DNA of 45,642 nt from contig JALEXS010000036.1 of NCBI GenBank assembly GCA_022780025.1, positions 1 through 45,642 of the forward strand, read 5' to 3'. The position numbers were made by a program, and so were the translations under genes. Under the pieces are notes generated by a model. It saw nothing but the letters and a program-made list of their open reading frames with translations, was not told the origin of the DNA and searched no databases. This DNA is from Mollicutes bacterium (GTDB taxonomy: Bacteria > Bacillota_I > Bacilli_A > RFN20 > CAG-826). Shown here piece by piece: positions 17,997-26,646 of the stretch; within the stretch, counting starts at the first letter, position 1; each line of letters begins with the position of its first letter.

Positions 17997-18058
17997 AATT
18001 TTTACCTCCTATAATAAAAATAAACAAAAATATTTCATTCTATTTATGCTTTGTAAAT

Positions 18059-18079
18059 ATATAACTTTTTAAGTTATAT
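18059..18079 (-). repeat. Inverted repeat in the oppA leader
   Basis: ATATAACTT-TTT-AAGTTATAT is a perfect 9-bp inverted repeat about 60 nt upstream of the oppA start, inside the predicted 5' untranslated region. It has no T-run after it on the minus strand, so it is more likely a leader hairpin or operator than a terminator. Confidence 0.5.
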
Positions 18080-18091
18080 TTTTAAATATGA

Positions 18092-18122
18092 AATATCTAT
18101 TAATAAAAAATTAATAAATATT
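18092..18122 (-). repeat. Second inverted repeat in the oppA leader
   Basis: AATAT-c-TATTAAT, a short A-rich loop, then ATTAATA-a-ATATT: 12 pairs with one mismatch. It lies just downstream of the predicted oppA promoter, so together with the 18059 repeat it would fold the start of the transcript. Confidence 0.4.
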
Positions 18123-18133
18123 CAATAGTAATG

Positions 18134-18160
18134 ATTATATCACACTTTTTTTATATACAA
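18134..18160 (-). promoter_or_regulatory. Promoter for oppA
   Basis: On the minus strand TTGTAT (18155-18160), a 15-bp spacer and TATAAT (18134-18139) preceded by TGA, an extended -10 (TGATATAAT). The -35 overlaps the 3' end of the DUF3899-like gene. This would leave a leader of about 130 nt containing two inverted repeats. Confidence 0.5.
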
Positions 18161-18537
18161 AAATATAAAATTAACGCAATTAATAAAAAAATAAAAGAAA
18201 TAAATATATATCCAAGGGGTGAAAGTTTATTTTCTTTACGATTTTTTTGCTTTTTTTCTTTATATTCATAAAGATCTTTATACTTTTTTTCTTTCTTAAT
18301 ACTTAATGAATATGGGATTACACTAAATCCATAACTAATAGAATCAAAAAATCCTTCATTATTAACATAAGATAATAAACCAATAATAAATACAAAAAAT
18401 CCAGCTAAAAATAATCCATCACAAGCGATAGCTAAATTCATATTAAATCTTATTAGATAATAAATTAAAAAGAATATAATTCCGATAACTAATCCAATAA
18501 GAGCACTAAATAAAATAACTTTTAATTTATTCTTCAT
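18151..18537 (-). CDS. Small integral membrane protein, DUF3899-like
   Basis: 128 residues with three predicted transmembrane segments (about 7-27, 34-56 and 107-127). A basic cytoplasmic stretch (about 80-103, many Lys and Glu) separates the second and third. The segment LSYVNNEGFFDSISYGF strongly recalls DUF3899 proteins of Firmicutes, whose function is unknown. The ribosome site is weak (AAAAAG), and a hairpin lies about 20 nt before the start, so expression may be low or depend on readthrough from the subtilase gene upstream. Family assignment is from memory of the motif, not a search. Confidence 0.75.
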   Translation of the reverse strand: MKNKLKVILFSALIGLVIGIIFFLIYYLIRFNMNLAIACDGLFLAGFFVFIIGLLSYVNNEGFFDSISYGFSVIPYSLSIKKEKKYKDLYEYKEKKQKNRKENKLSPLGYIFISFIFLLIALILYFCI

Positions 18538-18557
18538 TTTTTACTTTTTAATAACAA

Positions 18558-18581
18558 TAAGGAGCTCAAACGAGCTCCTTA
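18558..18581 (-). terminator. Hairpin after the subtilase gene
   Basis: AAGGAGCTC-AAAC-GAGCTCCTT is a perfect 9-bp GC-rich stem, extendable by one pair. On the minus strand it is followed by ATTGTTATT, a weak T-rich tail. It probably ends most subtilase transcripts but sits about 20 nt before the DUF3899-like start. Confidence 0.7.
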
Positions 18582-18603
18582 ATTATAACTTAATTTAAAC
18601 TAA

Positions 18604-21600
18604 TTATTTAGTTTTTTTCTTTTTTCTAATAGCTAATGTTGTAGCTAAACCACCAAGAGCTAAACTAGATAAGACAATTGAACTAGCAATAACGCTTCCG
18701 CCACAACCTTTTTTACCAGTTGAGTAACTGCTACTTGCTTGACCAACAATCTTAAATTGAGCATCTCTTAATCTAAATGAAATAGTTTGACCATCACTAC
18801 TTAAAGTGTAATTAGTGATTTCTGGAGTAAGTCCACTAGCTAAAATTCTATAAACTTTAAATCCAGCTTTGAAATCTTTAACACTAACTGTAACTATTTT
18901 ACTTGATTTAGATAAACTAATTGTTTGACCATTAGCATCTAATAAAGTTTCACTATAAGTTCTAGTTAATGTAGATCCTTCTAATTTATCAGTAATTTCT
19001 TCAGTTAATGAATAACCAGGAGTTAAGTTACTATCATTGAATAATACGCCACCTTTAGAAAGATTATTGACATTAAATAAGTATTTATTACTACCATAAG
19101 CAGCATCAACAGCTTCTAAATAAACCTTTCCATCTGGACTATTTTCTTTAATTTCACTTAATTTAACTTCAGCATAGTAACTTCCATCACTGACTTTTGT
19201 AAATTTACCATCTCCAATAAATCCACCATTGAAGCTAGCACTATATAAGTAATCTTCTTTGAAGTAAACTCTTAAATATTCAGTTCCTTTTACTTTAGTA
19301 ATTTCTACTTTAGTAATTTCTGGAGATTCACTATCAATAATAATTTTAACTTCTTTAGTAAATGTTTTTGTTTCACCAAATTTACCAGTTACACTTCCTT
19401 GATAAGTGAATTTCATTCTTAATGTGTATTCACCACTATCAAGCATTTCACTTCCACCTGCAGTTTTTGTTAATGGAATAAATGCATGAGCTCTATGAGC
19501 AATAAGATTTCCAAGCCAGCTAGCTCCAGCAAATGATTTTGCTAAGCCATCAGTAGAAGTACTAAATAATGGATCATAGAATCTTGGGTGATTTCTATTA
19601 CCACTAGCATCAGCTCCTAAAACATCAAGAGCATAATCTTTACCATCAGGTCCAATTAATTCAATATTTGAATTATTAATTGCTCTATTAACATAAAGTT
19701 GAATGAATAATCCACTTGTAGCACCACTAGCACCAACATAAAGTTTATTACCATCTACTTTATTAATAGGAGTTGTAATTTTCTTAATATTACTATTATT
19801 AAGCCACATTTGTTGCATATTAGTTAAGAATGCAGATTCTTTATAAATATCATTAATATTAATAGCGCCAATATATGAACCATAATCTGCTTCAACTAAA
19901 GATAATCTCTTAGCTAAAGTATTTAAGATATCACTACCATAGATTTTGCCTTCTTCTTTTTCAAAATCAAATGGTTCGACTGGTTCTTGAGCAAAATAAT
20001 CACCATAGAATCCCATATAAGGAATATTTAAATCAGTTAATTCAGTTTTAGATGTATCAACTGGTGATAAATATACATATCCTTCTAAATAAGTTCCGTT
20101 AGGGAATTTTTCTTCAATTGCAGCTTTTTCTTCAGTAGTTAAGCTAGTAGAAACATTAATTGTAGTTTCTCCATTACCTTTAATAACTACTTCATCTAAA
20201 TCAACTTTCTTAATTAATTTATCTTCAATTGATTGGAATTCTTTTCCCATATATTCTGGGAATTCTGGATCATTACCAGGTTGAACTTCTTCAGTATAAG
20301 TAACAGTATCTGGTTTTAAAACAAAGATTGAAGCTTTATATTTAACGTCACTAGTAAGTTCACTATGAGCTTTAAATGAGAATTTAATATTACCTTGAGC
20401 AATATCTTCATTATTATAAAGTTCAACTTTAGCTTTCTTTTCAGTTGTTCCTTCTAAATAAATCTTAGATTTAAGAGCTTCACCGACATCAACCATACCA
20501 GACCCACTTCTTCTAGGAGAATATAATGAATTAATACCTTCATCACTATCTTTACTTAAATCGACATAGCCTGTTTTACTACTTGTAACTTTAGCAGTAG
20601 ACATAGTTCTCATTGGAATAGTATCTTTATAGGCTTTAGTTTCTTCTTTAGTTCCAGTATTATTTTCACTTATTAATAAAGCAACAGCACCACTATAGTT
20701 AGGAGCACTCATACTAGTACCACTTAAATATTTATAAGCTGTTTTATCTTTAATAAATTCATAAGTTGTATAATCAGTTTTATCACCTGGAACTGGTCCT
20801 CTAATAGCACTACCTGGAGCAGTAATATCAGGTTTAATTCTTAAATCATAAGTTGCACCATCAGTAGAGAATTCACTCATTTTACCAACATTAGCATTAG
20901 CTCTATCGGTATTAGCAGCAATAGAAAGTACTTTATTAGATGCATTCTTTAAATTATTACGATCTTTTTGTAAAACCATTGCAACAGGAACTGTAATAGA
21001 TTCAACAAATTTAGAGAAATCCATTCTCATATTGAAATCTGTAGCACCTGGATCATTATTAACAATAATTACACCAGCTGCTCCATAAGTAATAGCATTA
21101 ATAATTTTGGTAGTAAAAGCAACACCACCACCTCTATCAACAACACAAATCTTATTAGCTAAAGGTCTAGCATCACTTCCTTCAGGGAAAGTTTTTTCAA
21201 AATCAGCAGTTTCACCAAATCCATCAATATAAACATATTCAATTTCAGTACCGATTTCATCAACTAATTTTGAGAAAGGTAAATCTTCATTTAAAGAATC
21301 ATTTCTTTCTTTAGTAGCTTGATCATCATAACTTACAGCATTACTTCCAACAATAAATGCTTTATCATAGTGTTGAATTTCAAGGTTACCACTACCAATA
21401 GTCATAACATCTTCACTATTTGCATAACTTCCTAAAGTACCATTATCAACAAAATCTTTTAAATAATTAGCATAAGGACCCATTGAATTATATAATTGAC
21501 GTCCGTTATTTCCAGCACTAACACTACAAATAGTTCCGTTTTCTTTTAATTTCTTAAATACTTTAAATGATTCACTCTTTCCGTCAAAATCATCTAAATC

Positions 21601-22659
21601 TTGGCCTAAAGACATATTTAAGACATCAACGTTAAGAGTTAAAGCATCATTTAATGCTTTTAAAATAACACTATCATTAGCACCAGTTGATGGAACAACA
21701 CTATTACTAACATCAATTGATAAAGGAACATTATCAGTAAAAACCTTCATTAAAGCAAGTTGAGCATCAGGTGCTACGCCTTGATAAGTAGGATCATTTC
21801 CAGCAATAATACCAGCAACGTGAGTACCATGTTCACTATAAGGTGAATAAGCATCAAAATCTGGAACATATTCAATTGAAGAATAGCTTGTATATTTTGT
21901 TTCTTTACCATCTTTTCTTGTATAATAAGCAATTACTTCGCCACTATCATCATTTTCAGTATAAACTGTACCACCATAATCATAGGCAAATGGTATTTTA
22001 CTATTTATATAAGTTGAGTGAGTTGTATCACTTTTAGCATAGAAACTATCACCAGCATTATTAATTAAAGTAGTAATTTCATCTTCAGTATATTTAACTT
22101 TAGATGCATCTAATGGTTGGAAAGCATTATGAGCAGTATAAAAACCACTATCTAATACAGCAACTAAAGTGCCTGCACCTTTATTAGATGAAGTAGGTAC
22201 ATTCATTGTATCTAAACTGTTATTAGAAACTGTACCAGTTCCACTACTACCACTATCTAAAGTAACTGATTCATTAATTGCATTATAATCAGCACCTTCA
22301 ATCTCACTATTTGTCATATCAGCAAAACGATATACCTTATCTTCAGTAACACTTTCAACTAAAGGCATATTTTCAATGACTGAGACTTTATCTTCATTAA
22401 CTCTTAATAACATTGCGTTAGTAGCTTTTGTGTAATTTTCAACAAATTCATAATTAAAACCAATGTAATTATGTAAAGCTTTTCTAAAAGCTTCTTGAGA
22501 AGCTTCAACATCACTTTCACTATTACTAAAAGGATCAACATTTAAAGAAACAATAATTGTTTTATTTAATGGATCTTTTGTTACTTTATTATAATCAGCT
22601 GAACTAATTGTAAAACTTAAAGCACCAAGAGTTAACATCATTAATCCTATTTTTTTCAT
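18604..22659 (-). CDS. Secreted S8 subtilisin-like protease of lactocepin/C5a peptidase type
   Basis: Large cell-surface serine protease, 1351 residues. A signal peptide (1-20) is followed by an inhibitor-type propeptide (about 30-115). The catalytic triad is Asp170 (VAVLDSG), His277 (EHGTHVAG) and Ser649 (LSGTSMSAP), with oxyanion Asn384 (SAGNNG). A protease-associated domain (about 430-590, including AAGVIIVNND) is inserted before the Ser motif. An Fn3-like domain follows, ending in IPYMGFYGDY, typical of C5a peptidase/lactocepin enzymes (fn3_5), then further beta domains. The C-terminus is GKKGCGGS, a hydrophobic helix and RKKKK: a Cys-Gly-Gly/TM/basic tail instead of an LPxTG sortase signal. 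Peptides released could feed the Opp importer. The start has AAAGGAG. Confidence 0.95.
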   Translation of the reverse strand: MKKIGLMMLTLGALSFTISSADYNKVTKDPLNKTIIVSLNVDPFSNSESDVEASQEAFRKALHNYIGFNYEFVENYTKATNAMLLRVNEDKVSVIENMPLVESVTEDKVYRFADMTNSEIEGADYNAINESVTLDSGSSGTGTVSNNSLDTMNVPTSSNKGAGTLVAVLDSGFYTAHNAFQPLDASKVKYTEDEITTLINNAGDSFYAKSDTTHSTYINSKIPFAYDYGGTVYTENDDSGEVIAYYTRKDGKETKYTSYSSIEYVPDFDAYSPYSEHGTHVAGIIAGNDPTYQGVAPDAQLALMKVFTDNVPLSIDVSNSVVPSTGANDSVILKALNDALTLNVDVLNMSLGQDLDDFDGKSESFKVFKKLKENGTICSVSAGNNGRQLYNSMGPYANYLKDFVDNGTLGSYANSEDVMTIGSGNLEIQHYDKAFIVGSNAVSYDDQATKERNDSLNEDLPFSKLVDEIGTEIEYVYIDGFGETADFEKTFPEGSDARPLANKICVVDRGGGVAFTTKIINAITYGAAGVIIVNNDPGATDFNMRMDFSKFVESITVPVAMVLQKDRNNLKNASNKVLSIAANTDRANANVGKMSEFSTDGATYDLRIKPDITAPGSAIRGPVPGDKTDYTTYEFIKDKTAYKYLSGTSMSAPNYSGAVALLISENNTGTKEETKAYKDTIPMRTMSTAKVTSSKTGYVDLSKDSDEGINSLYSPRRSGSGMVDVGEALKSKIYLEGTTEKKAKVELYNNEDIAQGNIKFSFKAHSELTSDVKYKASIFVLKPDTVTYTEEVQPGNDPEFPEYMGKEFQSIEDKLIKKVDLDEVVIKGNGETTINVSTSLTTEEKAAIEEKFPNGTYLEGYVYLSPVDTSKTELTDLNIPYMGFYGDYFAQEPVEPFDFEKEEGKIYGSDILNTLAKRLSLVEADYGSYIGAININDIYKESAFLTNMQQMWLNNSNIKKITTPINKVDGNKLYVGASGATSGLFIQLYVNRAINNSNIELIGPDGKDYALDVLGADASGNRNHPRFYDPLFSTSTDGLAKSFAGASWLGNLIAHRAHAFIPLTKTAGGSEMLDSGEYTLRMKFTYQGSVTGKFGETKTFTKEVKIIIDSESPEITKVEITKVKGTEYLRVYFKEDYLYSASFNGGFIGDGKFTKVSDGSYYAEVKLSEIKENSPDGKVYLEAVDAAYGSNKYLFNVNNLSKGGVLFNDSNLTPGYSLTEEITDKLEGSTLTRTYSETLLDANGQTISLSKSSKIVTVSVKDFKAGFKVYRILASGLTPEITNYTLSSDGQTISFRLRDAQFKIVGQASSSYSTGKKGCGGSVIASSIVLSSLALGGLATTLAIRKKKKTK

Positions 22660-22679
22660 AAATTCTCCTTTCTTTTCAT

Positions 22680-22708
22680 TGAAAGACCATCCTAAAGGAT
22701 GGCTTTCA
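22680..22708 (-). terminator. Hairpin between the 487-residue lipoprotein and subtilase genes
   Basis: GAAAGACCATCC and GGATGGCTTTC pair around TAAA; on the minus-strand RNA the mismatch becomes a G-U pair, as in the hairpin at 2929. There is no T-run after it (CTTTCAATG). It lies about 20 nt before the subtilase start, so it may be a leader or attenuator hairpin instead of a full terminator. Confidence 0.6.
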
Positions 22709-22728
22709 TATTGTATTTAATATATTAC

Positions 22729-24192
22729 TTATTTAGCAGTTGAATGTAAATAATTATATACTGGTTCAAATTCTACACCAAAGTGAGAATAGATAACTTC
22801 ATCATTTGGAATAATATAGCCTTCACCAATTAAATAATTTGTAAAGACTACATCGTCACTAATATCTTCTTCAGTTCCATTTTTGTTATAGTCATAAATT
22901 ACACCAGTTTCAAGATATCCTGTTAAAAGTAAAATAATATCAGTTGAATCTAAAGCAGTTCCAAAGCCAAAGCAATTTCCATAATCTATTGCGGCATATC
23001 CTTTATTACCTTTATTATCATATTCACCATAACTTCCGCCTAAAAAACTATAATTTGTGAAAGCAGAACCTGATTGTAAATATCCTAAACCAAATTTTGT
23101 TGCTTGATATTGTAAATATTGTTGAGCTTCCATACCAAGTTGTTTTAATTGAGCAGCAGTTGCTAAACGTTGAGATTTTAATTCATAATTAGTTCCTTGA
23201 GTAGCAGCTACTTGATATAAATCGCCTGCACCATTTACAGCAAAGAAACTATATTGATCTGTTGCAGTTGTTTCACCTTTAATTACATATCCCCAATATT
23301 CATTTGAATAATAAACATCAGCTTTATTTCCACCAGTTAATCCAACACCTCTAACTGAATATGTATTGCTATTAACCATTTCAGTAAATTTTTTAAAATC
23401 ATCGTGAGCTTCCATTTTTTTACTTTTAATAGTTTCGAGGAATTTAGTATTACTAAAATCTAAATTTGGTAAATATTCAGTTGATTCAGGCAAGAATGTT
23501 GTAGCAAATGATCCGCTAATTTTATATGTGCTATATTTTCCACCTAAACTAATTTCTAAAGATAACAATCCATTATTAGCTTTAAATGTCATATCAGTAA
23601 TATAACTTGTGAATGAACCAAGTCTTAACATACCTGATAAATATATCATTTCATAATATGCAGCTTCATTAGTAAATTCACCATCAGCATTAACAGATAA
23701 ATCTAATGAATATTCTTTAACATCAAAAGTACCTTCAGTTTTTAATTTTTGAGCTTTTTTTCCTTCAACAAATGTATTAAAGAAATCATTAAACGTTATA
23801 GCAAATTCATCATAGCTTTTTGCAACTGTTTGATCTACATAACCTGCACTATAAATACTTCCTTTTTCTTCAAAGAAGCTTCCAACTCCAAGGCCTTCTA
23901 AATTAACTAAACCGCCAGTTGTGGTATTAGCAGTTTCAGCATTTGTAGTTGCAGTATAAACACAAGCATCTTTACTAAATTCGACAGCTGAATTATAAGT
24001 AATTTCTTTTAATGAAGAATAAGTTCCAGCAGTTTCAATTCTAAGTTCACTAGCTTCAGCTAAAGTTTTCATTGCACTATGAACAGTAGTTGTATCTTCT
24101 TTTGGTTTTTCTGGTTCTTTTCCATTTTTACAGCTTGTAACACCAAGAACGAGTGCACTTAAACTTAATGCATATAACAATGTTTTTTTCAT
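22729..24192 (-). CDS. Secreted lipoprotein, function unknown
   Basis: Lipoprotein of 487 residues; the signal peptide ends in GVTSC (Cys21). The start has AAAAGGAG at close spacing. An N-terminal segment (about 38-260) alternates hydrophobic and polar residues like the beta regions of the other lipoproteins. A second part (about 265-487) is Tyr- and Gly-rich (FGLGYLQSGSAF, GGSYGEYDNKG). No catalytic or binding motif is recognised. It appears to have its own promoter, which lies in the loop of the long hairpin that ends the upstream unit, and a hairpin follows its stop. Role unknown; surface location is well supported. Confidence 0.8.
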   Translation of the reverse strand: MKKTLLYALSLSALVLGVTSCKNGKEPEKPKEDTTTVHSAMKTLAEASELRIETAGTYSSLKEITYNSAVEFSKDACVYTATTNAETANTTTGGLVNLEGLGVGSFFEEKGSIYSAGYVDQTVAKSYDEFAITFNDFFNTFVEGKKAQKLKTEGTFDVKEYSLDLSVNADGEFTNEAAYYEMIYLSGMLRLGSFTSYITDMTFKANNGLLSLEISLGGKYSTYKISGSFATTFLPESTEYLPNLDFSNTKFLETIKSKKMEAHDDFKKFTEMVNSNTYSVRGVGLTGGNKADVYYSNEYWGYVIKGETTATDQYSFFAVNGAGDLYQVAATQGTNYELKSQRLATAAQLKQLGMEAQQYLQYQATKFGLGYLQSGSAFTNYSFLGGSYGEYDNKGNKGYAAIDYGNCFGFGTALDSTDIILLLTGYLETGVIYDYNKNGTEEDISDDVVFTNYLIGEGYIIPNDEVIYSHFGVEFEPVYNYLHSTAK

Positions 24193-24290
24193 TTTTTAAT
24201 TCTCCTTTTTTAATGGTTATAAAAAAGTTATTTTCGCCATGAATAATAACTTGCCATATTTTACTTTTATTATAAATAAAATAATTAGAA

Positions 24291-24375
24291 AAAAAGCCTT
24301 CTTAATATTTAATTAATAAAATACTAATATATACGATTATATCAATATTTTATGCTATATTAAGATAGGCTTTTT
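24291..24375 (-). terminator. Long hairpin terminator with a promoter in its loop
   Basis: Outer arms AAAAAGCCT-TCTTAATAT (24291-24308) and ATATTAAG-A-TAGGCTTTTT (24357-24375) pair over 18 bp with a single bulged base. On the minus strand the 3' arm runs into TTTTTTT, so the structure should terminate the 897-553-748 lipoprotein transcript just after its stop. The 48-nt loop can form a second 14-pair helix with two G-U pairs. A TTGATATAAT promoter motif lies in that loop. Confidence 0.7.
24336..24344 (-). promoter_or_regulatory. Extended -10 promoter for the 487-residue lipoprotein gene, inside a terminator loop
   Basis: Minus-strand TGATATAAT (TATAAT at 24336-24341). No good -35 is seen. 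RNA starting about 7 nt further on would contain only the 3' arm of the surrounding hairpin and so would not be terminated by it. Confidence 0.45.
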
Positions 24376-24387
24376 ATAATAAATTAG

Positions 24388-26634
24388 CTAGATTTTTCTT
24401 TCTCTATATATACCAATATAGTTATGAGCAAAGCTATTTATGAAATAAAGTATTAATCCAGATTCATTTTTATAGAATGTTTGAGTGATAACTCCATCAC
24501 TATTATAGTTATAATCATAGACTGGCCAATCACTATTATTTTCAAATGCTTTTAAGATATTAGCATTTGCTAAAGCTGCATTATTCATAGCAGTATTTCC
24601 ATTTGATGCATGATATATAATATGAATTAATACACGATCACTACTACCATCATAATATTCACTAACTTCAAAATCTTTTTCATCTTGAATACCAGTTACT
24701 ACTGGAAGAGTTACTTCTTCTTGGAAACGATAATTAAGTAATTCTTGAACTTTGGAATATTCAGTAAGTCCGCTATAAGTCTTTTTATAACTAATAACCA
24801 TTACTAAATAAGAAATACCATATGTTTTATTAGTTGAATATAAGAATTGAATTGTAAATCTACCATCTTTTGAAGTCGCTTTATAAACTCCAGAAGTACT
24901 ATTTAAAGTAACAGTCCATCCAGCTTGTTCTAATTTTTCTTTATATTCACTAGATATATCATTACTCATTTCAATTTGTAATTGATAACTTGTTTCTGTA
25001 ACAGTTACTTTTCCACTACTAGCATCTTGGGTCTTATATTTTCCAAAATAATAACTTGTTCCATTAGTAATTTCAGGAATAGTTGGGATTTCTCCTCTAG
25101 TATTTTGATTTAAAAATGCATTTATATCATCTTTTGGGAATGAGGTAGCAAATTGAGCTAAGCCAACACTACAAGCGATTACACCTTTATTAACATTCTT
25201 ATATACAGGATATTCTTGTAAGAATGTAGTTTTAGAAAAATAAGTTAGGATAATGAAAGTTGTATCATTAGGATTAATTAAATAAGCATGTCCATTACCA
25301 ACTGATTTTGATTTCCATCCTTTTCTAACTAATTCTAAGAAATATGTTTCTAAATCATCATTACCTAAATTAATCATAAAATAATTTAGACCAATTCCAT
25401 TACGACTATTCATGTTATAGCCAGCTTTATAGAAGATTGTGTCATAAATTCTATTTTCTAATCTAGGAACACTTTCAAGTAATCCACCAAAATAAGTTTC
25501 TGATAAATCAACTGAACTATATTGGTAAGAAATATCACTATTAAGTAATGAATAAAGTAATACTTGAATACTTTTATTTTTAGTAACATATTGCATTTGA
25601 ATTCTAAATGTACCTAAAGGATCCATTGCTCCTTTACCATCACTATTTGAGAAATTAAATGTTGTTAAACCTAACTTTTTCTCTAAGTAATTTGCAAGAT
25701 AATTGACACCATTTGATGTATCATCTTCACCTACTTTTTTAGTAGTATCTGGCTTATAATATATAACACTTGCTGGTAATCCATTATTAGTTAAATAGGT
25801 TCTAGCACTCACTATATTCTTGCCAGAATCTTTTAAAACCCCGTCAAACGAAGATATTTTTGTTAAATTTACATAACGACCTTCACTAGCAAATATATGT
25901 ACAGGGAGCTTATCTTTTTCTTTATATTCTTTATCATCTAGATAACTTACTTTGACATAAAATTCTTCATTATTTGTTTCATCAACACCGAAATTTAAAT
26001 TGAATTCATAATTAGGATTTATTGCTTCATAATATTCATTCTTTTTAACTTCGTTAATTTTATAGCCAGCTTTTGTTAATTTATCTTTATAAACAAGAAC
26101 ATTAGAATAATCTAGATTTTCACCATAAATATAAAATGATCCATCACTACTTATTTTATGTGTATAAACTGTACTATAGAAAAATGGAACACAATCTGTG
26201 ACATAATAATTGCCTAAATAACTTCTAAGTCCAGCGACTTTTCCCATCTCTTCTTCATCACCATTACTAACACTATTATCTAATATAACTTGATTAACCC
26301 AATCACCAGTTTGTTCAGTTAATATCCAACCTGCATAAACGTCAATTGAAGCATTAACAATACTATTTTTATAGAAAACATTTTCTTTAGTTAAATTGGT
26401 TGCACTACTTTTATCTTTATACCGATTAACAAAAGTATATTCACCATTAACTCTACTAGGACTAAATAATTCAGTTATCTTACTACCTTTTTTATAAGTC
26501 TCTACTTTAGTAGTATTTAATTCATCTTCAAGATGATAAGTAATAGTAATATCTTTATTTTCATCATTACAACTTACTAATGAAAAACTACTTATAATTA
26601 ATGATAACCCTGCTAAAATAAATTTATTTTTCAT
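24388..26634 (-). CDS. Lipoprotein with an InlB-type repeat and several copies of a small module
   Basis: 748 residues; the signal peptide ends in LVSC (Cys22). Residues about 28-103 match the InlB/Flg_new B-repeat pattern (ITYHLEDEL ... G ... YTFVNRYKD ... IDVYAGW). The rest contains about five degenerate copies of a roughly 60-residue unit: an amphipathic helix ending L...AGY or GW, a short strand with Tyr, then alternating strands. Copies are at about 176-233, 308-361, 425-466, 559-617 and 660-745. The same unit is seen in the broken lipoprotein gene at 5369-7330. It is in an operon with the 553-residue gene (12-nt gap) and is followed by the long terminator hairpin. It is probably a surface binding protein; ligand unknown. 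Confidence 0.8.
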   Translation of the reverse strand: MKNKFILAGLSLIISSFSLVSCNDENKDITITYHLEDELNTTKVETYKKGSKITELFSPSRVNGEYTFVNRYKDKSSATNLTKENVFYKNSIVNASIDVYAGWILTEQTGDWVNQVILDNSVSNGDEEEMGKVAGLRSYLGNYYVTDCVPFFYSTVYTHKISSDGSFYIYGENLDYSNVLVYKDKLTKAGYKINEVKKNEYYEAINPNYEFNLNFGVDETNNEEFYVKVSYLDDKEYKEKDKLPVHIFASEGRYVNLTKISSFDGVLKDSGKNIVSARTYLTNNGLPASVIYYKPDTTKKVGEDDTSNGVNYLANYLEKKLGLTTFNFSNSDGKGAMDPLGTFRIQMQYVTKNKSIQVLLYSLLNSDISYQYSSVDLSETYFGGLLESVPRLENRIYDTIFYKAGYNMNSRNGIGLNYFMINLGNDDLETYFLELVRKGWKSKSVGNGHAYLINPNDTTFIILTYFSKTTFLQEYPVYKNVNKGVIACSVGLAQFATSFPKDDINAFLNQNTRGEIPTIPEITNGTSYYFGKYKTQDASSGKVTVTETSYQLQIEMSNDISSEYKEKLEQAGWTVTLNSTSGVYKATSKDGRFTIQFLYSTNKTYGISYLVMVISYKKTYSGLTEYSKVQELLNYRFQEEVTLPVVTGIQDEKDFEVSEYYDGSSDRVLIHIIYHASNGNTAMNNAALANANILKAFENNSDWPVYDYNYNSDGVITQTFYKNESGLILYFINSFAHNYIGIYRERKI

Positions 26635-26646
26635 ATTTCAATCTCC

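Noticed and set aside
24291-24375. MITE-like mobile element (85-bp imperfect palindrome)
   Set aside because: No second copy seen in the window and no target duplication; the T-run and position after a stop fit a terminator better.
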